Position numbers and translations under genes: made by a program
The notes under the pieces: generated by a model
What the model was told of the DNA's origin: nothing
Database searches by the model: none
What the model saw: the letters and a program-made list of their open reading frames with translations, nothing else
Shown here: one piece after another, positions 1 through 6,740 of the stretch
Layout: each line of letters starts with the position of its first letter
How positions within the stretch are numbered: the stretch's first letter is position 1
Source: a virus
Virus record (IMG/VR): IMGVR_UViG_3300033064_000832
Coordinates: 1 to 29,054 of that record
Reading direction: 5' to 3' (one strand)
DNA length: 29,054 nucleotides

Positions 1-81
1 AAACAACAAGCTATGCTTAGCAAGATGGTAATGGCGGCACACAAGAACAGTGGACGGCTACCTTCGCCAGTTGAAAGATAA
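1..81 (+). CDS. C-terminal end of an unidentified protein (partial)
   Basis: Frame 1 is open from the first base to a TAA at 79-81 and encodes 26 residues ending in PSPVER. The other two forward frames close within the first 30 bases. This is probably the tail of an upstream phage gene that starts outside the window. It is too short to assign a function. The 45 bases that follow contain no gene and end in a GGAGG Shine-Dalgarno site for the next one. Confidence 0.45.
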   Translation, partial: KQQAMLSKMVMAAHKNSGRLPSPVER

Positions 82-126
82 CCGCTATATAGGGGAGACT
101 GACGACGACCGACACCTGGAGGACGC

Positions 127-453
127 ATGGAAATGAACAAGACAGGACACACACCGGGGCCGTGGAGGGGTGCTGAGTACGAGTTTATGGGAGGCGACTA
201 TCCTTTCGGTGTTTATGAAGGACTGGACGCCGACGGGGTAGAGGTGGCGGCATGTCACACGTTGGCCGACGCCCGACTGATAGCCGCCGCGCCGGAACTG
301 TTGGAAGCATGTGAGGCGGCAATGAGAATCCATACGCTTTGGGCTCCGCGCGCCTGTGCCTCGGCAGCGGAATATAACGAAGCGATCGCGCTTGATGTAA
401 TGGCTAAAATGTTACGCGCCGCAATCGCCAAGGCAACAGGCACAGACCAATGA
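127..453 (+). CDS. Conserved small phage protein (HTPGPW / LIAAAPELLEA type)
   Basis: A 108-residue protein with an N-terminal HTPGPW motif at about residues 8-13 and the block DARLIAAAPELLEA near residues 48-61. This pairing is very common in small early proteins of tailed phages and prophages, but no biochemical function is established for it. The middle carries a GGDYPFGVYEG segment, and the C-terminal half is predicted helical. CTGGAGGACGC just before the ATG is a strong ribosome binding site and fixes the start. The stop overlaps the next start as ATGA, so the two genes are probably translationally coupled. The family assignment is from recalled sequence pattern; the role is unknown. Confidence 0.8.
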   Translation: MEMNKTGHTPGPWRGAEYEFMGGDYPFGVYEGLDADGVEVAACHTLADARLIAAAPELLEACEAAMRIHTLWAPRACASAAEYNEAIALDVMAKMLRAAIAKATGTDQ

Positions 454-737
454 CCGAACAAGACCGCTACCGTGTGGGTAAGTTCATCGACGTAATGATG
501 CAACGGGCGTATCTGCTAGTCGGTGAGGTGAGCACCACGGTGGAGCACAAGACCGTGGCAATGAAGATGGTCGCGGCGATGACGGAAGCAGGGGAATGGT
601 ACGGGCTGGACTTTTACGAGACATCAAAACTACACGACGAATACAAGGGAGGAAGTCAGCCGAACGCCATGAACGCATGGCCGTCTTGTGCAAAGAACGA
701 TCACCCAAGAAGAAAGGACGCGGATTATGAAGATTGA
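450..737 (+). CDS. Hypothetical early phage protein
   Basis: A 95-residue protein starting MTEQDRYRVGKF. It is joined to the preceding gene by an ATGA overlap, and its own end overlaps the next gene by 11 bases. The first two thirds look helical and compact; the last 20 residues are charged (KNDHPRRKDADYED). I see no catalytic motif, membrane segment or metal site. The tight coupling on both sides is the main argument that it is real. I do not recognise the family. Confidence 0.65.
   Translation: MTEQDRYRVGKFIDVMMQRAYLLVGEVSTTVEHKTVAMKMVAAMTEAGEWYGLDFYETSKLHDEYKGGSQPNAMNAWPSCAKNDHPRRKDADYED
713..730 (+). repeat. 18-bp repeat, copy 1 (translation initiation region)
   Basis: The sequence aaaggacgcggattatga holds a Shine-Dalgarno site, spacer and the ATG of the 727 gene. 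It recurs without mismatch at 1226-1243, where it starts the nuclease gene. Confidence 0.85.
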
Positions 738-1227
738 AGTAGACATGAATGACATCTTTTGTGACGAAGATGGAACGCCGAACGAAACGCTACAAGACAG
801 CATACAGCGCCAAGTGGTGACGCACCTCACGAAGAAGATTGAGGCGGGCATCAGTAAGCAGATCGACACGGAGGTGACTAAGGTTATTTCCGCAACGCTT
901 TCAAAGATCGCGGAAACTATGCTTCCGAAGTTGGCAAAGGACATGCTGAACGCCGAGTATCGCACAGTAGACACATGGGGAGACATCGGAGAAGAGACCA
1001 CTACATTCCGAAAGATGCTTGTTGAGGAGATCCACAAGCAGATGGTTTACAAAACGGCGCGATACGACAGCGACAAGAACGCGTTTACCAAGGCGGTGGA
1101 CGGCGTAATAGCAGAGAACATAAAGGTCTTTCAGTCCGAGTTCAACAAACTCGTGACCGACAAGTTCAGGCAAGAGGCGCTGTCATACGCCGCCGCCAAG
1201 CTGACCGCAACGCTCGGACTCAAATAA
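727..1227 (+). CDS. Hypothetical helical phage protein
   Basis: A 166-residue protein. I place the start at the ATG at 727 rather than the in-frame ATG at 688, because 727 has an AAAGGA Shine-Dalgarno site about 9 bases upstream, while the residues before it (starting MQRTITQEE) are a shadow of the previous gene. The sequence is rich in Lys, Glu, Ala and Thr in alternating helical patterns, with no Cys-based metal site or nucleotide-binding motif. It precedes the RecE-like nuclease and shares with it an 18-base identical initiation region. A role alongside recombination or replication is inferred from position only. Confidence 0.65.
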   Translation: MKIEVDMNDIFCDEDGTPNETLQDSIQRQVVTHLTKKIEAGISKQIDTEVTKVISATLSKIAETMLPKLAKDMLNAEYRTVDTWGDIGEETTTFRKMLVEEIHKQMVYKTARYDSDKNAFTKAVDGVIAENIKVFQSEFNKLVTDKFRQEALSYAAAKLTATLGLK

Positions 1228-1243
1228 AGGACGCGGATTATGA
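1226..1243 (+). repeat. 18-bp repeat, copy 2 (translation initiation region)
   Basis: This is the second exact copy of the 713-730 sequence. It includes the end of the TAA of the previous gene, AAAGGA, the spacer and the ATG at 1240. The reading frames downstream of the two copies are unrelated, so the identity covers only the initiation region. Confidence 0.85.
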
Positions 1244-2055
1244 CAATGCGTAACGACATGACCTATGACGAGTACGACGCCGCCCCAGGTCTACGAGCAT
1301 CGGAACTAAAACACGGCGTCAAATCCATGCTTCACATGCACCACTACGTCATATGCGGCCAGGAAGAAACCACGGCCATGCGCATGGGACGCTTGATCCA
1401 TTGCGCAGTACTGGAGCCGGAAGTGTTCGCAAGCAACGCCGTCGTTTGGACGGGTAAGGTACGGCGCGGCAAGGAATGGGACGCGTTCTGCGATGAGTGT
1501 GATCCGGCCTGGTGCATCACGCCAACGGAACACGCGGACTTGCTCGGAATGAGCGCAGTGCATCACGGCAACCGTCACGCCTCGAACCTGATAAGCCGCA
1601 CCGAGCATGAAGTCTCCATGTTTTGGGATGATGAGATATACGGCGCGGGTAAAGTACGCCTCGACGGTTACAGCGCGCGTCATGGCATTGTGGAGTACAA
1701 GACGACAGGCAACGTGGAACCGTGGGCGTTTGCCTCAACATGCGCCAAGATGCATTACGACATACAGATCGGGTGGGGGCATCATGGCGCCGCGCTGAAC
1801 TGCGAGCGCAAGGACTTGCCGTATCACATCATCAGCCAGGAACAGAAAGCGCCGTATGACGTGATTGTCTACCGCGTGCCGGATTCGGTCATTGACGCGG
1901 GTTACGCTGCGGCCGAGGACATCGCGCGACGTTACAGGATCAGCGAAACGGTCGGGATATTTGACGGGATTGCGAGTGAAATCATGCCGCTTGAATGGCC
2001 TGCGTGGGCTGGCGGCACAGCGGGCGGGTGGGAACCAACGGAAGGCGGTGAATAA
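1240..2055 (+). CDS. RecE-like exonuclease (PD-(D/E)XK fold, exonuclease VIII type)
   Basis: A 271-residue protein resembling the C-terminal nuclease domain of RecE and the phage PD-(D/E)XK exonucleases annotated as DUF3799. These enzymes digest one strand of a double-stranded end to expose 3' single strands for recombination. The N-terminus has the family-type opening (YDEYDAAPGLRASELKHG), then an MRMGRLIHCAVLEPE segment. The catalytic signature appears as Asp142 in RLDG, followed by Glu152-Tyr-Lys154 in VEYKTT, and a later YDIQIGW helix fits the usual Y-x-x-Q-x-x-x-Y position. The start has a good Shine-Dalgarno site. The stop overlaps the next start (TAATG). The following genes fit a recombination cassette, although no annealing protein is recognised. 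Confidence 0.85.
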   Translation: MTMRNDMTYDEYDAAPGLRASELKHGVKSMLHMHHYVICGQEETTAMRMGRLIHCAVLEPEVFASNAVVWTGKVRRGKEWDAFCDECDPAWCITPTEHADLLGMSAVHHGNRHASNLISRTEHEVSMFWDDEIYGAGKVRLDGYSARHGIVEYKTTGNVEPWAFASTCAKMHYDIQIGWGHHGAALNCERKDLPYHIISQEQKAPYDVIVYRVPDSVIDAGYAAAEDIARRYRISETVGIFDGIASEIMPLEWPAWAGGTAGGWEPTEGGE

Positions 2056-3134
2056 TGAGCAAGAAACAGACAGGCATACAGGCGTACGAGTCGGGGCTGA
2101 ACGATGAGCGGCACAACGCGATTGCGGGGGCGTTCAACCCGTTCGCGGCAGAGATACAGGGGATCATCAAGGACGCGGAAGCCATCACGGTAACGAGCGA
2201 AACCGACGTCGCAGCAATGGCGGCGGCGCGCAAGGATCGGCTCGCGTTGCGGCGTATCCGCGTTGACGTGGAGAACACCAGGAAGGAACTGAAAGAGGCG
2301 TCGTTGCGTGAGGGCAAGGCAATCGAGGGAATGGCCAACATCATCAAGTATATGATCGTGCCGGTCGAGGAAGCGTTGCAGGCCAAAGAGGACTTCGTGA
2401 AGCGCGCAGAGGAACGGCGCAAGGCCGAGCTGTCAGAGCTGAGGGCGTCCGAACTGGCGCGGTTCGAGATCGATTCTTCTTGTTTTGATCTCGCAGGGAT
2501 GAACGATCAGGCATACGCGCAGCTGCTATCAACCAGCGAGGCGGGTTACAAGGCAAAGAAAGAGGCCGAGAAGCGCGAAGCCGAGCGCATCGAAGCCGAG
2601 CGCGTGGCGGAGGAAAAGGCCAGAGCCGAACGTATCAAAGCAGAGCAGGAGGAACGGGCCCGGATCGAAGCCGAAAACGCCAAACTGCGCAAACAGGCCG
2701 AAGCGGACGCGAAAGAGCGCGCCAAGGTTGAAGCGGCGCAGCGCAAAGCAGAGGCCGAGGCAGTGAAGTTGCGCAAGGAAATCGTTGCCCGTGAACAGGC
2801 AGCCAAGGAAGAAGCGGCACGGGCTGAACGCGCACGGAAGGATGCAGAAGCGAAGGCAGAGCGCGACAATGCAGAGCGCGAACGGGCCGAGAAGGAAGCG
2901 GAACTCGCCAGGATCAAGGCCGAGAAGGAAGCGGAACAAGCGGCACTTGCGGCACCCGACGCGGACAAGATCACGCGATTAGTGGATGATATTTGCGCGC
3001 TGCACGTCCCGGCGGTATCAAGCGAGGCCGCACTTGCGGCGATCCATGAGGTACGCGGTATGCTGAACGGAGTTGTCAAGCGCCTGCGTGACGCAGCCAA
3101 GGAACTCACGACCACCAAGAAAGCGAGGAAGTAA
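2055..3134 (+). CDS. Coiled-coil protein of the phage recombination cassette
   Basis: A 359-residue protein in three parts. Residues 1-120 form a helical head with the pattern EARK-type helix, IRVDVENTRKELKEA and AIEGMANIIKYMIVPVEEAL. Residues about 110-295 are a long, highly charged Ala/Glu/Lys/Arg coiled coil. A small C-terminal domain of about 60 residues follows (ITRLVDDICALHVPAVSS onward). The head resembles phage proteins often annotated DUF1351 or left unnamed beside RecE/RecT or single-strand-binding genes; I am only moderately sure of this. The coiled coil would give an elongated oligomer. Position between the exonuclease and the SSB-like protein suggests a structural or annealing-related role, which is inference. 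Low-complexity coiled coils attract false TolA-type matches. Confidence 0.7.
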   Translation: MSKKQTGIQAYESGLNDERHNAIAGAFNPFAAEIQGIIKDAEAITVTSETDVAAMAAARKDRLALRRIRVDVENTRKELKEASLREGKAIEGMANIIKYMIVPVEEALQAKEDFVKRAEERRKAELSELRASELARFEIDSSCFDLAGMNDQAYAQLLSTSEAGYKAKKEAEKREAERIEAERVAEEKARAERIKAEQEERARIEAENAKLRKQAEADAKERAKVEAAQRKAEAEAVKLRKEIVAREQAAKEEAARAERARKDAEAKAERDNAERERAEKEAELARIKAEKEAEQAALAAPDADKITRLVDDICALHVPAVSSEAALAAIHEVRGMLNGVVKRLRDAAKELTTTKKARK

Positions 3135-3635
3135 ATGCCACATTGGAGGAAAGTAGTATCAAAGGACAGCAAGCATCTGAGCCACTGGGACTTGGAAGGG
3201 GTCAGCCCGCTTAAGGTCGCAATATCCGCGATGGATGAAGGCGAGGTCTACAGCCAAGAGGACGGGACCGGGGTCATGCTGTTCGCTCACTTCAAGGGGG
3301 CCAAGAAAGCATTGGGCCTTTGCGCTACGAATTGCGCCATCATCGAGGCTATCACAGGGACATCGGACTACACAAAGTGGGTCGGCGCAAAGGTCACATT
3401 GCGTTGTGCGGAGTGCAAGGGCACTCTGTGCGTCCGGATCGAGTCACCGCAAGGCCACAAACTGGATCGGCGCTATCCCAAGTTCCGATACACTGACAGC
3501 GCGGCGTCACGGGGTAAGCCGGCCAACGCCACCCCGCCACCCGCCGAACCACCCCAGGCCGACGACTACGACCCGGAAACGGATCAACCGCCGCCGAGCA
3601 TGACCGACGAGGATATGGACGACTTGCCGCTATAG
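3135..3635 (+). CDS. Putative phage single-stranded-DNA-binding-like protein
   Basis: A 166-residue protein starting directly after the previous TAA, with GAGGAAG as ribosome binding site. The order of motifs (HWRK near the N-terminus, SHWDLEGVSPLKVAI, then KALGLCATNCAIIEAITG, then YTKWVGAKVTLRC and a VRIESPQ strand) matches a widespread small phage family that sits next to RecE-like exonucleases and looks like an OB-fold. The last 45 residues are disordered, Pro- and Asp-rich, and end DEDMDDLPL. That ending closely resembles the acidic tip (DDIPF type) with which SSB recruits partner proteins. I infer ssDNA binding with a partner-docking tail; the family itself is not characterised to my knowledge. 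Confidence 0.65.
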   Translation: MPHWRKVVSKDSKHLSHWDLEGVSPLKVAISAMDEGEVYSQEDGTGVMLFAHFKGAKKALGLCATNCAIIEAITGTSDYTKWVGAKVTLRCAECKGTLCVRIESPQGHKLDRRYPKFRYTDSAASRGKPANATPPPAEPPQADDYDPETDQPPPSMTDEDMDDLPL

Positions 3636-3649
3636 CGACGAAACAGGAC

Positions 3650-3745
3650 TTGTCAAACGGATCGGTCATTGTGTGGCATTGCAACGTCGATGGGTGCTCC
3701 AATCATCCCGACTATCCCAACGTGAAAGGTGAGGCTCAAACATGA
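3650..3745 (+). CDS. Possible small Cys/His protein bridging two genes
   Basis: An open frame from TTG 3650 (or GTG 3671) to TGA 3743-3745, 31 residues from the TTG. It contains WHCNVDGCSNHPDYP, where two Cys and two His could bind a metal. Its stop overlaps the next ATG as ATGA, as in many real junctions here. There is no ATG and only a weak ribosome binding site, so this may be non-coding. Confidence 0.3.
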   Translation: MSNGSVIVWHCNVDGCSNHPDYPNVKGEAQT

Positions 3746-4020
3746 AGCGAAGCGGAATGTTTGTAGTCCTCCACCGCCTTGTTGGGCGATGGAGGGCGAG
3801 ACGCAGGGAACGACAGATTATCGCCGCATGCGGGTGCATTGCGTATTGCCCCGGATGCCGCGACCCACTGAATGATCAGGCGGCGTGGCATTCACTGGAG
3901 TCTCCGTGGAACGACGAAATGAACGGGCGCGGCGTGTACGGCTGTACCAAGTGCGGGCGGAAAAGCGAGTGGCATTTCGGCATAGCGCCGGGGCCGATTC
4001 TTTTGAAACCCAACGCTTAA
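3742..4020 (+). CDS. Small zinc-ribbon protein
   Basis: A 92-residue protein. A basic N-terminal helix (RWRARRRERQ, residues about 17-26) precedes a CPGC pair near residue 37 and a CTKC pair near residue 71, which together form a four-Cys zinc ribbon with a long insert. Such proteins in phages are usually small nucleic-acid-binding or regulatory accessory proteins, and the specific role is unknown. The start overlaps a possible upstream micro-ORF (ATGA) and has GAAAGGTGAGG upstream. The TAA is followed immediately by an ATG that opens only a 21-codon frame (4021-4086), which I do not call as a gene. Confidence 0.65.
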   Translation: MKRSGMFVVLHRLVGRWRARRRERQIIAACGCIAYCPGCRDPLNDQAAWHSLESPWNDEMNGRGVYGCTKCGRKSEWHFGIAPGPILLKPNA

Positions 4021-4119
4021 ATGAGCGGCGGTAACCCAACACCAAAGCAGGGGAGGATACCGGGCCAATCGACCGCTACGGGGTAGAGCAGGCGTTGCAT
4101 GTTTTAACAATGCGGCGCG

Positions 4120-4230
4120 ATGATGTTGGGCGGGGCACACTTCAAGGTGATCCGGGAGTCGAAGGGTCTGCCTTGGCCGGCCCATGTCGAAGGCAAGGTA
4201 TTCAGAAAGGGCGACATGCGTGTTCTCTGA
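4120..4230 (+). CDS. Possible 36-residue small protein
   Basis: A small ORF beginning MMLGGAHFKV and ending FRKGDMRVL. The composition is protein-like (balanced hydrophobic and charged residues, Trp-Pro in the middle) and better than the competing frames in this stretch. There is no convincing ribosome binding site, and it lies in the most gene-poor part of the window (4021-4538). It may also be a remnant of a larger gene. Confidence 0.3.
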   Translation: MMLGGAHFKVIRESKGLPWPAHVEGKVFRKGDMRVL

Positions 4231-4237
4231 AAATACA

Positions 4238-4438
4238 ATGGACAAGATTACATGGGCCGAAGCCGTAGAGAAGCGCGGCATGGTGATTAAGCGAATCCAC
4301 AACACTACTGACTACTACGACACAGCTGCGGCGTGGCTTGCATCAAACTGGTGCCCCGACTGTGCCGTGACAGCAATCACTCCCGCCCAGATGGAGCAGG
4401 AGCGCAAGCCCGATAATTCTCAATGCACAACGCCATGA
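4238..4438 (+). CDS. Hypothetical small protein
   Basis: A 66-residue protein from the ATG at 4238 (MDKITWAEAVEK). The frame is open further up to an ATG at 4184, but the extra residues overlap the 4120-4230 frame and no ribosome binding site supports the longer form. The sequence contains a WCPDC motif near residue 42, which could be a redox or metal Cys pair. It is predicted helical. It ends in ATGA, overlapping another small frame. I do not recognise it. Confidence 0.4.
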   Translation: MDKITWAEAVEKRGMVIKRIHNTTDYYDTAAAWLASNWCPDCAVTAITPAQMEQERKPDNSQCTTP

Positions 4439-4509
4439 CAACGCGAGACTTGCACGGGAAATGGCGCGCGGTGCAAAAAGCGCTGACAGGATGCGGGGCG
4501 GGGCGGTAA
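4435..4509 (+). CDS. Possible 24-residue micro-ORF
   Basis: It starts at an ATGA overlap with the preceding gene and encodes MTTRDLHGKWRAVQKALTG plus five residues. It is basic and could form one helix. Coupling by overlap is the only support. Confidence 0.25.
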   Translation: MTTRDLHGKWRAVQKALTGCGAGR

Positions 4510-4538
4510 CTTTTTGACAATGCACACGGATAGACAAC

Positions 4539-4742
4539 ATGACATCCAATAACACTAACCTTGCCCCGGTACGTTCGGATCATGCCTTCATGGTGTTGAT
4601 TCCGTGTGCAGCGTACCGGGGCTTTTCTTTTCCGCGACCGCCACGCGATGACAACACACGGCATATCAGCGAAGTGATCGCCGCGGTCATGAGTGACGCT
4701 GCCAGGGCGCGCAAAAAACGGGAGGCGCTAAATGTACGGTAA
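4539..4742 (+). CDS. Hypothetical small basic protein
   Basis: A 67-residue ORF that overlaps the next gene by 11 bases. The C-terminal third (ISEVIAAVMSDAARARKKRE) is a basic amphipathic helix. The N-terminal part is compositionally odd and is crossed by an 11-base inverted repeat followed by T-runs (4563-4622), so the true start could be an internal Met such as M18 or M51. No ribosome binding site is evident at 4539. The product and its reality are uncertain. Confidence 0.35.
   Translation: MTSNNTNLAPVRSDHAFMVLIPCAAYRGFSFPRPPRDDNTRHISEVIAAVMSDAARARKKREALNVR
4563..4622 (+). terminator. Inverted repeat with T-run, terminator-like
   Basis: The arms gccccggtacg (4563-4573) and cgtaccggggc (4612-4622) are perfectly complementary over 11 bases and are followed by TTTTCTTTT. 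The 38-base loop is long for an intrinsic terminator, so attenuation or a protein-binding site are alternatives. It lies just upstream of the replication genes. Confidence 0.45.
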
Positions 4743-5475
4743 AGTATTCTCATCTCTATTCACTGGCAGCATGAGGGGCAAGGGTGACCTGCAACTGGTG
4801 TTTGCCTACATGATATCCAACGCGACGGCCGACGGTACGTGCGACTTCACGCCGCAGTGTATAGCCGACGCCACGGGAAAGCCTCTCGAACTGATAAACG
4901 ACTGCATCAAAGAGCTTGAAAACGAAGATCATATGTCCCGGACAAGAAAGGACGACGGCAGACGAATACGCCTAATCGACGACTCAAGACCGTGGGGATG
5001 GGAGATTATCAACCACAAAATGTACCGCGATATCGGTAACGGCGCGACCATGAAAGAGGCAGAAAGGCTAAGAAAAAGGGAATATAGGGAGCGGAAGAAG
5101 AAGGAAGAACTAGAGGATGTCCCAAAAATGTCCGGGACAATACCGGAATCGACTGTAGTTGTATCTGCTTCTGTACACTCATCTAGAGAGGGGGAGTGTG
5201 AGGGGGAACAATTAAAGCCAAAAACAGTCAAGCAACCATACGGCGAGTTTAAGAACGTCATGCTGACCGACAAGGAACACACTAAACTGGTAGACATTCA
5301 TGGATACCGTTCAACCGAAGCAGCGATAGACGCACTCGGGGCATGGTTAGAGAGGACGGGCAAGACCCGCAAGAATCATTACGCCTGCATGGATAAGGCG
5401 TCTTTCGTATGGGAGAAGGTAGGCGGCAACCGGAAACAGGACAAACACTACGTAACGCGGGACGGCACAGAATGA
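4732..5475 (+). CDS. Phage replication initiation protein (winged-helix N-terminus)
   Basis: A 247-residue protein matching the layout of phage replisome-organiser proteins. The N-terminal winged-helix region (YGKVFSSLFTGSM, then CDFTPQCIADATG, then a LIDDSRPWGWEIINHKMYRD strand-helix at about residues 82-101) resembles origin-binding domains of the DnaD/O-protein-like group. Then come a highly charged RLRKREYRERKKK linker helix, a Ser/Thr/Glu-rich spacer, and a C-terminal domain (YGEFKNVMLTDKEHTKLVDIHGY and ERTGKTRKNHYACM). That C-terminal pattern is typical of proteins that load a DnaB-type helicase. The gene directly downstream encodes such a helicase and overlaps by ATGA, which supports an initiator/loader role. 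The specific origin is not visible. Confidence 0.8.
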   Translation: MYGKVFSSLFTGSMRGKGDLQLVFAYMISNATADGTCDFTPQCIADATGKPLELINDCIKELENEDHMSRTRKDDGRRIRLIDDSRPWGWEIINHKMYRDIGNGATMKEAERLRKREYRERKKKEELEDVPKMSGTIPESTVVVSASVHSSREGECEGEQLKPKTVKQPYGEFKNVMLTDKEHTKLVDIHGYRSTEAAIDALGAWLERTGKTRKNHYACMDKASFVWEKVGGNRKQDKHYVTRDGTE

Positions 5476-6740
5476 CCCCAGACGCAACACGCACAACGAC
5501 CGAACGCGCCATAATCGGCTGCATGCTCCTGGAACCATCAGCGATAGACGCCGCGATACGTGCCGGCATGACGCCGACCTGGTTCTCGGACCCCACGGCA
5601 AACGGCGTAGTGGCGCAGATATTTGACCGCCACGCCAGGAACAAGGTCGTCGACGGCATGACTATCACCGCGGCGCGCACATGGCTGGACGATTGCGTGG
5701 ACATGGTGGCGACCACAGCACATACGGGATTCTATCTTACCGTACTGGCAGGCTACGTCGCCAAACAGGACGTACAAGCACTAGCCGGCGCGATCAAGGC
5801 CATTGCAGACAAGACGGCGCCAGAGGATGCGGCTGAACTCAAGGCATCAGTCGAACGCATGGTCTACCAGGTAATGACTCGCCAAACCGCCGACGACTCA
5901 AACCTCTCGCTAGCGGCCCACGCATGGATTGACCGCATGACCGCGCCCGACGAGAAAACCGTGCTACTTGATTGGCCCGTCCAGAGCATCACATACCTTA
6001 TCGGGCGCGTTGACCGTGAGTTGATATGGCTAGTGGCGCAACCATCATGCGGCAAGACGGCATTCTGTCTGCAATGGTGCATGACATTGGCGTTGCACGG
6101 GATCACTACTAGCATGGCAAGCCTTGAAAGCCCGATAGAAAGCATTGCCTCACGCCTCATCGCTCAGGCCGTGCCGATGGACACCTACCCGCTACGACAG
6201 CGCAAGGCATCACCAGAGACCATCGAAGCCGCCCGACAAGGTGCCGACAGGTTAAGCGCGCACATGAGGATCACGGACGGATCAATGTCGATGGATCAAC
6301 TCTACGCATGGGGTCGCAGCGAGAAACGGCGCGGGTCGAAAATGCTCATCGTGGACAATACGCGGCACGTCAGAATGGACGGCTACAAGAACCGCGTGGA
6401 CAAGATGGCCGATATGTCCGTGCGCCTCAAGCAACTACGCGATGATGTGGGATTGCCCGTCGTCGTATGCCACCATTCGAACAAGGACGATGACGTGTCA
6501 TGGTCAAGCGACGTTGAGCGTGATACGGACCTACTATGCTTTCTGCGTGAGGATTCAAACCGGACGCGCCCAGGCCGGACGTATGGCGATCCGGGCGAAT
6601 GGTGCATATCGTTTGACGTGGAGAAAAACAGGGAAGGGCGCAAAAACGTGCGTGAGTTCTTGCGATTCGTGAAGGAGCATCAACGCTTTGAGCCGTGGGA
6701 ACAGGCGCGGCTGGCAATCAAACAGGGGGCGGTGGGATGA
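5472..6740 (+). CDS. dnaB-like: DnaB-type replicative helicase
   Basis: A 422-residue protein. The start at 5472 is chosen because it overlaps the upstream stop as ATGA; upstream in-frame residues are a shadow of the initiator gene. Residues 5-100 resemble the DnaB N-terminal domain (TERAIIGCMLLEPSAID). The RecA-like motor has a Walker A variant QPSCGKTAF with Lys195-Thr196, a SLESP segment in the position where DnaB proteins have the catalytic Glu, and Walker B around Asp295 (MLIVDNTRH). The CHHSNKDDDVSWSSDVERDTD stretch matches the DnaB region that normally reads QL-x-R followed by SG-x-I-x-D. It unwinds the phage replication fork as a hexamer. No primase gene is seen in the window. Confidence 0.88.
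   Translation: MTPDATRTTTERAIIGCMLLEPSAIDAAIRAGMTPTWFSDPTANGVVAQIFDRHARNKVVDGMTITAARTWLDDCVDMVATTAHTGFYLTVLAGYVAKQDVQALAGAIKAIADKTAPEDAAELKASVERMVYQVMTRQTADDSNLSLAAHAWIDRMTAPDEKTVLLDWPVQSITYLIGRVDRELIWLVAQPSCGKTAFCLQWCMTLALHGITTSMASLESPIESIASRLIAQAVPMDTYPLRQRKASPETIEAARQGADRLSAHMRITDGSMSMDQLYAWGRSEKRRGSKMLIVDNTRHVRMDGYKNRVDKMADMSVRLKQLRDDVGLPVVVCHHSNKDDDVSWSSDVERDTDLLCFLREDSNRTRPGRTYGDPGEWCISFDVEKNREGRKNVREFLRFVKEHQRFEPWEQARLAIKQGAVG

Noticed and set aside
4514-4542. TTGACA at 4514 as promoter for the replication genes
   Set aside because: No acceptable -10 element is found at 16-18 bases downstream.
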